Shown: piece after piece, positions 16,724 through 23,759 of the stretch | Layout of the letters: each line of letters begins with the position of its first letter | Position numbering within the stretch: position 1 is the stretch's first letter | Assembly: GCA_034422355.1 (NCBI GenBank) | Contig: DAOUJS010000061.1 | Location: forward strand, 1 to 25,954 | Length of the DNA: 25,954 nucleotides | Source: CATOSP01 sp034422355 | GTDB taxonomy: Bacteria > Chloroflexota > Dehalococcoidia > Lucifugimonadales > UBA3495 | Direction: 5' to 3' | The notes under the pieces: generated by a model | Database searches by the model: none | Told to the model about the DNA's origin: nothing | Seen by the model: only the letters and a program-made list of their open reading frames with translations | Program-made: the position numbers and the translations under genes

Positions 16724-17344
16724 TCAGCGCCTGCGATTGCGCAATTCTTCCCAAACGTCGGAGGGGGACAGACCGGAGGCCGCCAGCAGGACCAGGGAAT
16801 GGTAGAGCATATCGGCCATCTCACGAGGCAAGGCGGATTCATCCCGTTGCACAGCGGCGATGGCCGTCTCTCCGGCTTCTTCGATAACTTTCTGGGCGAT
16901 ACGGTCTACCCCCTCCTCCAGCAGCTTGGCCGTGTAGCTATCTTCAGGCATCTCGTTTTGCCGGTCTTTGATAACCGCAAAGAGTTCTTCCAGAATCCCC
17001 GATCCTTCGTCGGAAACTTCGTACTCCTCCGGCAGTCCCTCCAAAGGGTTGAAAAAACAGGAGGTCTCCCCGGTGTGGCATGCCGGGCCGTCAGGCTGGA
17101 CCTTGAGCAGGATGGTGTCCCCGTCGCAGTCCACCCATGCTTCCTTCAAGTTGAGGTAATTGCCGGATACTTCGCCCTTGTGCCACAGGTCCTCCCGGCT
17201 GCGGCTGTAGAACCACACTTGTACCCCTTCAACGGTGCGTTTCAACGAACCGGGGTTCATATATCCCAGCATCAGCACCTGTCCGGTGTTGATGTCCTGG
17301 GCAATCGCCGGGACCAACCCCTGGTCGTTCAGCCGGATTCTCAT
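16724..17344 (-). CDS. hisIE: Bifunctional phosphoribosyl-AMP cyclohydrolase / phosphoribosyl-ATP pyrophosphatase
   Basis: This 206-residue fusion performs steps 2 and 3 of histidine synthesis. The HisI half (1 to about 105) shows GYMN, WFYSRSREDLWHKGE, and the Zn/Mg site with Cys73 (DCDGD), Cys89 (ACHTGE) and Cys96 (TSCFF). The HisE half (about 115-206) has the pyrophosphatase helix VIEEAGETAIAA and the ADMLYH motif. The ATG at 17344 has a perfect AGGAGG 6 bases upstream. It is the last gene of hisF-HAD-hisIE on this strand. Its ribosome binding site lies inside a CRISPR-like repeat unit, and a diverged copy of its first codons lies 79 bases upstream. Confidence 0.95.
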   Translation of the reverse strand: MRIRLNDQGLVPAIAQDINTGQVLMLGYMNPGSLKRTVEGVQVWFYSRSREDLWHKGEVSGNYLNLKEAWVDCDGDTILLKVQPDGPACHTGETSCFFNPLEGLPEEYEVSDEGSGILEELFAVIKDRQNEMPEDSYTAKLLEEGVDRIAQKVIEEAGETAIAAVQRDESALPREMADMLYHSLVLLAASGLSPSDVWEELRNRRR

Positions 17345-17350
17345 GTTTGT

Positions 17351-17440
17351 CCTCCTGTCCCCGCGTGTGCGGGGGAACTGCGATTGCAGGGACCAATTCG
17401 TGGTCTTCCAACGGTCTATCCCCACGTGAGCCGGGGGCTG
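17351..17440 (-). CRISPR. Two-repeat CRISPR-like relic (type I-E-like, 61-bp period) upstream of hisIE
   Basis: Two 29-base units, 17412-17440 and 17351-17379, align without gaps at 18 of 29 positions, exactly 61 bases apart (29 + 32). On the minus strand both have a CCCC...CACG.GGGGA palindromic core, and the first ends GGGGATAGACCG, much like type I-E repeats. The 32-base 'spacer' (17380-17411) matches hisIE codons at 17301-17332 at 23 of 32 positions. No cas genes or further repeats are present. It could instead be a decayed partial duplication of the hisIE 5' end. Confidence 0.3.
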
Positions 17441-17467
17441 GTTTGCGGGAGGGACGCCCGCGTTCCA

Positions 17468-18172
17468 CTAGCCGCTGGCCACTGTCAGGATACCGGACAG
17501 TTCCAGCAGGCTTTGTATCTGGAATTCCGGCTCCGGCAGGGCGGGATCAAGGTCTGCCCCGGCGCGGTTCACCCAGACGGTATGCATTCCCACGCCGCCA
17601 GCCCCCTGGACGTCCTCGAACTGCTTGTCGCCCACGTACACCGACTCCGCCGCGGATACGCCTAGCCGCCTGAGCATGGTCTGGAATAGGTCTGGCATTG
17701 GTTTGTAGCAGCGGGCCGCCTCAGAGGACAGCACGGCCTCGAAATTCAGGCCCAGCAACTGCAAGTTGGGAATCAGATAGCGGTCGTCGGCATTGGACAG
17801 TACCGCAGTGCGCCAACTCTCCTGGAGGACCTCCAGGGCTTCCCGCGTTTCCGGGAACGGCTGACGGTTCGACAAGTCCAAGATAGCCTTGTTCGCGGCG
17901 GCAGCGGGGTCCCCTGTCACTCCCAACCGGGCGAACGCATCGGCGAATGTGGCCCGCCATCCCTCGAAGTAGCTCTCGAAGGGCGCTCCCGGCGTAATTC
18001 TGCGGGTCTTGAAACCCTCCTCAGCGGCTTGCCATTCCTCGCCAAGAAGCTGTCCCGAAACGCCCAGTTCCTGGGTCCGGGCTATATCGTCGAAAGTCTC
18101 GCTCCACCGATTGCGGTCGTTGTCCACCAGGGTGTCGTACATGTCGAAGATGATCGTGGTGATTTTTGGCAT
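17468..18172 (-). CDS. HAD-superfamily hydrolase within the his cluster
   Basis: This 234-residue HAD hydrolase lies between hisF (75 bases upstream) and hisIE (123 bases downstream). Motif I is FDMYDTLV (Asp10, with Tyr12 in place of the second aspartate). Motif II is VLSNADD, the motif III lysine is in RCYKPMPD, and motif IV is VGDKQFEDVQGA. A helical cap spans about 20-90. Its position suggests a histidinol-phosphate phosphatase role, but the D-x-Y-x-T motif is that of haloacid dehalogenase-type members rather than typical phosphatases, so the role remains open. It resembles the HAD gene at 8276 in architecture. The ATG at 18172 has a GGAAGGGA site rather far (about 13 bases) upstream. Confidence 0.8.
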   Translation of the reverse strand: MPKITTIIFDMYDTLVDNDRNRWSETFDDIARTQELGVSGQLLGEEWQAAEEGFKTRRITPGAPFESYFEGWRATFADAFARLGVTGDPAAAANKAILDLSNRQPFPETREALEVLQESWRTAVLSNADDRYLIPNLQLLGLNFEAVLSSEAARCYKPMPDLFQTMLRRLGVSAAESVYVGDKQFEDVQGAGGVGMHTVWVNRAGADLDPALPEPEFQIQSLLELSGILTVASG

Positions 18173-18247
18173 GTTGATGTTGGGTCCCTTCCCGATGTAG
18201 CTGGCTTGTAGACTGGTTGGTCTGAGGCTGGTCGAAAGGCCAATGGG

Positions 18248-19078
18248 CTAAGATTGGGACACGGTTTCTCGCGGGCGTACCGGGATGCCTCTCCCGGCCA
18301 GGTAGTCCTTGGCTTCCCCGATGGAATAAGTGCCGTAGTGGAAAATGCTGGCGGCCAGCACCGCGTCGGCCTGACCGTCGGTGAATGCGTCGTACAGGTG
18401 GTCCAGGGTCCCGGCGCCGCCGCTGGCGATTACCGGGACTGGAACGGCCTGGGAGATAGCGCGGGTCAGATTCAGGTCGTAACCAGCTAGATGGCCGTCG
18501 GCGTCCATGCTGGTCAGCAGGATTTCTCCAGCGCCCAATTCCACGGCGCGGACTGCCCACTTCACCGCGTCCAGTCCCGTGGGAGTCCGGCCGCCGTGGG
18601 TATAGACCTCCCAGTGGGTGTCGTCGTCGAGAGACAGGTCCTGCGGGAGCGGCCCTTGCGCCTCGGTGGGTCCCTCGACCCGCTTGGCGTCGATGGCAAC
18701 GACGATGCACTGGTTCCCGAACTGGTCTGCCCCCTGGGACACCAGGGATGGTCCGTTCACCGCCGCCGTGTTGAGGGAGACCTTGTCTGCCCCGGCGTTG
18801 AGCATCCGGCGAACGTCTTCCACGCTGCGGATTCCTCCGCCCACGGTCAAGGGAATGAACACCTGGTCTGACACGCGCCGGACCACGTCAACCATAGTGT
18901 CCCGTGAATCTGAACTGGCGGTAATGTCCAGGAAGACCAGTTCATCCCCCCCTTCCCGGTCGTACAAGTATGCCAATTCCGCGGGGTCTCCTGCATCGCG
19001 GATGTCCACGAAGCTGGTGCCTTTGACCACCCGGCCCGCGTCCACGTCCAGGCATGGAATGATGCGTTTGGTAAGCAC
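18248..19078 (-). CDS. hisF: Imidazole glycerol phosphate synthase, cyclase subunit
   Basis: This 276-residue (beta-alpha)8 barrel makes imidazole glycerol phosphate and AICAR using ammonia from HisH. It opens MLTKRIIPCLDV, with catalytic Asp11, and the second catalytic residue is Asp130 (VVAIDAKR). Phosphate loops VGGGIRS and ASGGAG are intact. The GTG at 19078 is preferred because it gives the standard N-terminus; a GTG at 19114 is possible but would be almost leaderless from the promoter seen. An insert of about 17 residues (about 138-155, acidic, containing LSLDDD) sits after AKRVEG, where typical HisF continues directly to WEVYTHGGR. It is the first gene of the hisF-HAD-hisIE transcript; hisH and hisA are not here. 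Confidence 0.95.
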   Translation of the reverse strand: MLTKRIIPCLDVDAGRVVKGTSFVDIRDAGDPAELAYLYDREGGDELVFLDITASSDSRDTMVDVVRRVSDQVFIPLTVGGGIRSVEDVRRMLNAGADKVSLNTAAVNGPSLVSQGADQFGNQCIVVAIDAKRVEGPTEAQGPLPQDLSLDDDTHWEVYTHGGRTPTGLDAVKWAVRAVELGAGEILLTSMDADGHLAGYDLNLTRAISQAVPVPVIASGGAGTLDHLYDAFTDGQADAVLAASIFHYGTYSIGEAKDYLAGRGIPVRPRETVSQS

Positions 19079-19118
19079 TGCTCTGTCCCAAGTCCAACGG
19101 TTGCTTTTGGCCACAAGA

Positions 19119-19127
19119 AGTATAACA
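19119..19127 (-). promoter_or_regulatory. Extended -10 promoter of the hisF-HAD-hisIE transcript
   Basis: TGTTATACT on the minus strand (19127-19119) is a good extended -10. The start would be near 19112, leaving about 34 bases before the preferred GTG at 19078. No -35 is evident. Confidence 0.45.
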
Positions 19128-20069
19128 CTTGAGGTCTACCGCCCTGGAAGGGTCTCGCAAAGCCGGGCAGGCCGTGTGCGAAGTCCGGGTCACGCTGATG
19201 TGATGAGTTTAAGGGCCTCGTCCTACCGGGCAGCATACCGGCGACGTTGCCGGGGCATGGGGCTGGTGCGTGAGGAGGGAAGCAGGTAATGGCCCGCACT
19301 AAAGGGGGCTGAACAGTGTCATTTGCCGGATTCGGGCACTGGTTCGCTGGTCCAAGTAACTTTGACGACACCCCTTATTACTACAGCAGCAGTTAGGCAG
19401 GAAGTGGCCGCCGGCGCAAATCCCTGATACCCATCTGCCATTGTTCGAGAAACGGGCCTATCTCCCTCACCCCCCACCATCAACCCCTCCCAGTCTCCGG
19501 GACAAGCTAACCAGTCCCTCCACAAATTTACCCTATGCCTCTGCGCATTTCACCTTGGCTTTGGTTTGGTCCTATATTAGCCCTATAATTGTTGCTGCAC
19601 TGGTGACAATTAGGAGGGCTGGACCTTGACTGCGCGGTTATTGACAGTCCTGTAAAATGGTAGGCCAATCGGATGATTGATCCTGCTCAGTACTGGTATG
19701 GTTAGTGGCTACTCTCACGTCCTGCTACAGGTTTCACATTACCTGCCCGCGGAGAGGAATTCACGAGCACGCCACGCTTGACTTGGCCCGGTCGATGAGC
19801 TCATTCCCACAAAACTGCAAGAGATACTTGCGCCAAAAACAGCTTGATCTCTGCCCTATCGGCAGGTCACTTTCAGCGTAATTCCCCCTGGCCAAACATT
19901 GCCAGAGCAGGGGAACGATCCTTGCATCTTGACTGGGTTGAGTGATCATTCAAGGCGAACAGCCGTAGCGCGCCCCTTGGCGATGTCACCTCCACGCCAA
20001 TGCGTGCGTTTTGTGGAGGAATTGCCTTGCAGCTTCCCAGGTTGATCCTCTGTAAATATTGGGCACGAA
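19128..20069. other. Gene-poor 940-bp stretch between the his cluster and the defence cassette
   Basis: Only short, mutually overlapping frames of up to 90 codons are open here, and none resembles a family I know. I see no tRNA, rRNA or known structured RNA. A plus-strand promoter and a 9-codon frame (19626-19655) are the only signals. The stretch is less GC-rich than its neighbours by eye and may be remnant DNA at the edge of an inserted island. Confidence 0.5.
19561..19589 (+). promoter_or_regulatory. Candidate promoter in the gene-poor stretch
   Basis: TTGGTT (19561-19566), a 17-base spacer and a perfect TATAAT (19584-19589). About 22 bases further on, AGGAGG (19612-19617) precedes a TTG-started 9-codon frame ending at TAA 19655. 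The five-gene cassette begins 415 bases downstream, so this could be its promoter with a long leader, or the start of a small RNA. Confidence 0.35.
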
Positions 20070-20885
20070 GTGGAGGGAAGGATGAGCACCTTTGAAGAAG
20101 GATTCGCCGCAACTGAGAGGGCGGCAGACTCGGTGTTACAGGCATTGGGCGATGTTTCCAAGCTGGCGCGCCAATTGCAAAGAGACGCGAGGGCGGGCAA
20201 CATCGCAGCCATCAGGAGAGGGACCTCCAGGCTGGAGGAAAGCCTGAGCCTGATCCGACAGCAGGTCGGCAACGCAACCCAGGCCTGGCCCTTTGCCCCG
20301 GAGGAAGAACTGGCATACTTGCAAGACCAGTACGCCAGTGAATTGCAGGGTGAAGCCGAGAAGAAGGGACTCCAACTGTTCGAAAGGGACGGCAGGCTGA
20401 TTGCTCACCCTTCGGTGGTCCAGGTCTTGCCTGGGGAGCGAAGGGTGCGGATTGACCGGCGCCAAAGCCTATCCATCAGGCCGACGAAAATAGTGGCGGA
20501 TTTGGAAAAGCTCCAGAAAACGCCGCCCCGTTCCAACCCGCAACAATTCCTGCGATCCCTTTACGATGCCTATATAGCGTTGAGCGACCGCAGCACCCCA
20601 GACCAATTGAAGTTGGGTCAGTTGGGGCAGTCGGTCCGCCTGGACCGTATCTACAACTTGTGGACGGGCCGCCCCGGAACCCGGGGAGATTACAGCCTGC
20701 TGGACTTCGCCCGTGACCTGTACAACCTGGAGGACAGCGGTGTTAATGAAGTTCCTTCGGGAGCTCGGGTGTCCTTCCCGGTATCCACAGGCACCAGAAA
20801 TCCCAGGGGGACCATATCTTTCGTAGGACCAAACGGCGAAACCGTGCTCTACTACGGGATCCAGTTCACTGGAGTCAGCCGATGA
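20070..20885 (+). CDS. Uncharacterised protein, first gene of BREX-like cassette
   Basis: I do not recognise this 271-residue protein. Residues 1-70 are helical and charged and could form a coiled coil. A region near 85-125 (ERDGRLIAHPSVVQVLPGER, then RVRID) looks like beta strands. The middle contains a helical FLRSLYDAYIAL segment. There is no signal peptide or membrane span. The ATG at 20070 has GGAGG 5 bases upstream. The stop overlaps the next start by four bases (ATGA at 20882-20885), so it belongs to the same operon as the paired BREX-type proteins and the SNF2 helicase, and it probably forms part of their complex. Confidence 0.75.
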   Translation: MEGRMSTFEEGFAATERAADSVLQALGDVSKLARQLQRDARAGNIAAIRRGTSRLEESLSLIRQQVGNATQAWPFAPEEELAYLQDQYASELQGEAEKKGLQLFERDGRLIAHPSVVQVLPGERRVRIDRRQSLSIRPTKIVADLEKLQKTPPRSNPQQFLRSLYDAYIALSDRSTPDQLKLGQLGQSVRLDRIYNLWTGRPGTRGDYSLLDFARDLYNLEDSGVNEVPSGARVSFPVSTGTRNPRGTISFVGPNGETVLYYGIQFTGVSR

Positions 20886-21862
20886 CCAACACGATTTCTG
20901 CCCAGGAATGGCTGGAGGTAATCAAGGGCGAGTACTTGGACGGATTCGTGAGAGACGGTGGCTCGTCCATCAAGTTTGTCGTGCCGGTTAAGGAAACTCT
21001 AGCGCCTTTGGTAAAGGGCCAGCTTAAGGATATTGGTTCCCGCTTGGACTATCTGGTGGTCTGTGTGGATTCGGGAGATACCCGGGTCCATATGCCCCAA
21101 GAGATTTTCTTCCGCATCGCCCAACAAGTTGATTGGCGACTGCTGGCCCGCAGAGTTGTACTGCGGTTGTCCAGGGATGCGGGGTATCTTACCGAGGGGA
21201 TCGACCCCCAGACCGAGTTGCCCATTGTCCAAGCCATTGGTGCTGCCAACTCCGTCGATGAGTCCCTGGTTCGCATGGAATTGCGGATGCCCTTGTTCCG
21301 GACTGTTGAGCAGAATTCAGATATGTCCCGGGATTTCCGGATGGCGATGACCCATCTGTGTCTTGCGGAAATGGGCGGAGGCGCGCAGAGTCAGCAAGGA
21401 GAGGAATTGATTGAATGGTTAACCGGGCGCAATCGAAGAGTGTCCAACGTCCGGCGATACTCCATTTACAACAGCATCGTCCGTACCAATGCCCGCCATT
21501 TCCTGGAGTCCCTCTTTAACTGGGTGAAATTCGTTGGATATGCCGGAACACTGGTCTTGCTGGACAACTGTCGAGTGACCCTGCGGCGGAATCCGAGAGA
21601 CGGCCTGTTCTTTTATTCCCGGCCGGCGACCATGGACCACTACGAACTGATGCGGGAACTCATTGACAGCACGGACCGGCTGGGAGGCGTTCTCATGGTG
21701 GTGCTGGCCGATGAAGACTTCCTGGACCCGGAATTGCGCGGAAAAGGGTTTTTCATCTATCAAGCACTCCACGCAAGAATCAGCGATGAAGTCCAGGACC
21801 GGAACCAAGGCAATCCCTTTTCTACTCTGGTCCGCTTGGCGGACACCACTGTCCGGGAGTGA
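20882..21862 (+). CDS. BREX-type (DUF2791-like) partner protein lacking a Walker A motif
   Basis: This 326-residue protein resembles, from memory, the companion of DUF2791/BrxD ATPases. The opening EWLEVIKGEYLDGFVRDGG is typical. The phosphate-loop position reads GGSSIKF (26-32) with no GKS/T, while a Walker B-like TLVLLDN (223-229) remains. FFRIAQQVDWRLLAR near residue 76 and FRMAMTHLCLAEM near 152 are other likely conserved segments. A catalytically dead P-loop partner next to an active one suggests an asymmetric heteromeric ATPase. The start overlaps the previous gene (ATGA) and the stop overlaps the next start (GTGA). Family assignment is moderate; loss of the P-loop is seen directly. Confidence 0.6.
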   Translation: MTNTISAQEWLEVIKGEYLDGFVRDGGSSIKFVVPVKETLAPLVKGQLKDIGSRLDYLVVCVDSGDTRVHMPQEIFFRIAQQVDWRLLARRVVLRLSRDAGYLTEGIDPQTELPIVQAIGAANSVDESLVRMELRMPLFRTVEQNSDMSRDFRMAMTHLCLAEMGGGAQSQQGEELIEWLTGRNRRVSNVRRYSIYNSIVRTNARHFLESLFNWVKFVGYAGTLVLLDNCRVTLRRNPRDGLFFYSRPATMDHYELMRELIDSTDRLGGVLMVVLADEDFLDPELRGKGFFIYQALHARISDEVQDRNQGNPFSTLVRLADTTVRE

Positions 21863-23208
21863 TTGGAATGGGAATCGGCGCAGCAGAATCATCGTCCAGG
21901 TTGGTGAACCGCCGGGCTCTGGAAGCCCTGAGAAACGGGGTGCCCAATAGCGACGCTGTGGCGGTCCTGGGATGCAACCAGCCTTCCGTTGAGCGTGAGT
22001 TCAGCTCCATGCTCAACCGCGTTTCCGGCGAATCCGATATGGCAGACTCCGGATTGGGAATGCTGGTTGCAGGGGAGTTTGGCGCTGGCAAGTCTCACCT
22101 GTTAAGTTACCTGGAGACTCAGGCTCTGCAACGGAACTTCGTTTGCAGCCGAGTGGTCATCAGCAAGGAAACGCCACTGTTCGACATGGAAAAGGTTTTC
22201 AAAGCCGCCGTAGCCAACGGCAGGGTTCCCGGGATTACCGGTCACATGGTGGAGGAGATTGCCCAGACGCTGGAATACGACTCCCAAAGCTACGCCGATT
22301 TTTTCGTGTGGGCCAACCGGGAGGACAACGGCCTGCATCGCATTCTGCCCGCGACCCTCTTGGTTCATGAAAAGGACAATGACCCTGAGTTACTGAATGA
22401 AATCAATTGGTTCTGGGCCGGTGAGAGAATTCAGCTCAAAAGCGTCCGAGACGGGCTGACTCATATAGGCCAACGCCAGGCCTATTCCTTCCGGGCGCCG
22501 ATAGCCAGGGATATGCCCCCGCAAAAGTTGCGGTTCCTCTTGGAACTAATCAAGGCTGCCGGTTACCGCGGTTGGGTTATACTCATGGACGAAATCGAGT
22601 TGGTCGCTAATTACAGCGTTCTCCAGCGCGCCCGGTCCTACGGGGAGTTGACCCGTTGGCTGGGTCAGGCGGCCGACGAAAAATACCCAGGCCTGGTAGT
22701 CGTCGGGACCGTCACCGCCGGTCTTGCCGAATTGGTTCTCGACACCAAGGAAGACCGGGACAAGGCAACCCCCCGCCTTCGGGCCAGGGGAAGGGACAGC
22801 GACAATTTGCTTGCGGCCCGAGCGGAAACCGGGATGCGCCTCATTGAACGAGGGCTGCATCCGCTGGATGACCCCGACGACGCGACCCTTTCCGTCCTGT
22901 ACGACAAGCTAAAGGACATTCATTCCCGGGCATACAGTTGGGACGCCCCGGACATTGACCGCGGAATCGCTCAGACGAGACGGCCCAGAATCCGCTCCTT
23001 CGTCCGGCGATGGATTAGCGAGTGGGACCTGCGCCGATTGTATCCTGAATTGGAACCGGACATTGAGGTGACGGAAGTGCAGTTCAGGTACGAGGAGGAT
23101 ACAACGCTGGAACGTCCTGCTTCAGACGCCCCCGGCTCCGCCGCCATCAATGAGGCAGACGAGTCTGCCTATGGGCCTGAACACCGCCCCGTTCATCGCC
23201 AGGTTTAA
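21859..23208 (+). CDS. BREX-system ATP-binding protein (BrxD/DUF2791-like)
   Basis: This 449-residue P-loop ATPase opens with RRALEALRNGVPNSDAV, the hallmark of DUF2791 BREX ATPases. Walker A is GEFGAGKS (72-79), followed by VVISKETPLFD (about 99-109), characteristic of the family. Walker B is VILMDEIE (240-247), followed by LQRARSYGEL. The C-terminal 100 residues are more variable and acidic. Such proteins accompany helicases in BREX types 2 and 6, which block phage replication. The start is the GTG at 21859 overlapping the preceding stop, or the ATG at 21868. The usual BREX partners PglX, PglZ, BrxC and BrxL are absent here, so this is a BREX-derived module rather than a full BREX. Confidence 0.85.
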   Translation: MIGMGIGAAESSSRLVNRRALEALRNGVPNSDAVAVLGCNQPSVEREFSSMLNRVSGESDMADSGLGMLVAGEFGAGKSHLLSYLETQALQRNFVCSRVVISKETPLFDMEKVFKAAVANGRVPGITGHMVEEIAQTLEYDSQSYADFFVWANREDNGLHRILPATLLVHEKDNDPELLNEINWFWAGERIQLKSVRDGLTHIGQRQAYSFRAPIARDMPPQKLRFLLELIKAAGYRGWVILMDEIELVANYSVLQRARSYGELTRWLGQAADEKYPGLVVVGTVTAGLAELVLDTKEDRDKATPRLRARGRDSDNLLAARAETGMRLIERGLHPLDDPDDATLSVLYDKLKDIHSRAYSWDAPDIDRGIAQTRRPRIRSFVRRWISEWDLRRLYPELEPDIEVTEVQFRYEEDTTLERPASDAPGSAAINEADESAYGPEHRPVHRQV

Positions 23209-23219
23209 GGACTGCTGCG

Positions 23220-23759
23220 TTGCCTATACCATTCCGTGACCTGGGCGAGGGCGAACCCTCCGGCGTGGCGGGTTACCTGCGATTCATTGACGAACCTGAT
23301 GGACGGGGAATACGCGGCGCTTTGTTCATCATGTCGGCTCGCGGAGAACCGATTGAGTTCACTTTCACCAGGATCAACCTTCGCTCCGGTGTGCTGTGGC
23401 GGCCGGGACACGCCCGGAGTCGTTCCGTGTACGCCTTGACCAGGGTTTTGTTTGAATCAGCCAGCAACCGAGCCGACGTAATATTTTCGCTGGCGGAGGA
23501 AACGCCTCCAGCGGTATTTTCCGATAACATACGCCCGGAAATTCCCCTGTGCCGTGTGGCATCCAAGGACTCCGCGGCTGTGGCGCCGTCGGAAAAAGCG
23601 CAACGATTATCCGAGTGCTTAATCCTGTATTGGACTAACGGTTTGCCCTCTCCCGGTTCAGTGACAGCCCAGACCGTAGAACTCCTTGGGCAGCGCCAAC
23701 TGCTGATTGAACCCTTTGAGCGCGCTGCCCAGGCAATTCAGGAAGCGTTCGACTCGTGA
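23220..23759 (+). CDS. Small uncharacterised protein of the BREX-like cassette
   Basis: I do not recognise this 179-residue protein. It starts at TTG 23220 with AAGGA about 9 bases upstream, 11 bases after the BrxD-like stop. The N-terminal half appears rich in beta strands (GYLRFIDEP, then GALFIMSARGEPIEFTFTRI), with helices in the C-terminal half. There is no signal peptide or membrane span. The stop overlaps the helicase start (GTGA at 23756-23759), so it is translationally coupled to the helicase and is probably its adaptor. Confidence 0.7.
   Translation: MPIPFRDLGEGEPSGVAGYLRFIDEPDGRGIRGALFIMSARGEPIEFTFTRINLRSGVLWRPGHARSRSVYALTRVLFESASNRADVIFSLAEETPPAVFSDNIRPEIPLCRVASKDSAAVAPSEKAQRLSECLILYWTNGLPSPGSVTAQTVELLGQRQLLIEPFERAAQAIQEAFDS

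Noticed and set aside
17351..17440. Functional CRISPR array
   Set aside because: Only two degenerate units exist, no further repeats occur at 61-base steps on either side, and no cas genes are in the window. It is kept only as a relic or mimic.
19761..19949. 62-codon frame on the minus strand as a gene
   Set aside because: It lacks a convincing ribosome binding site, overlaps other short frames, and resembles no family I know.
19128..20069. A structured RNA gene or tRNA in the gene-poor stretch
   Set aside because: No cloverleaf, T-loop consensus or known RNA signature could be found by eye; a covariance-model scan would be decisive.
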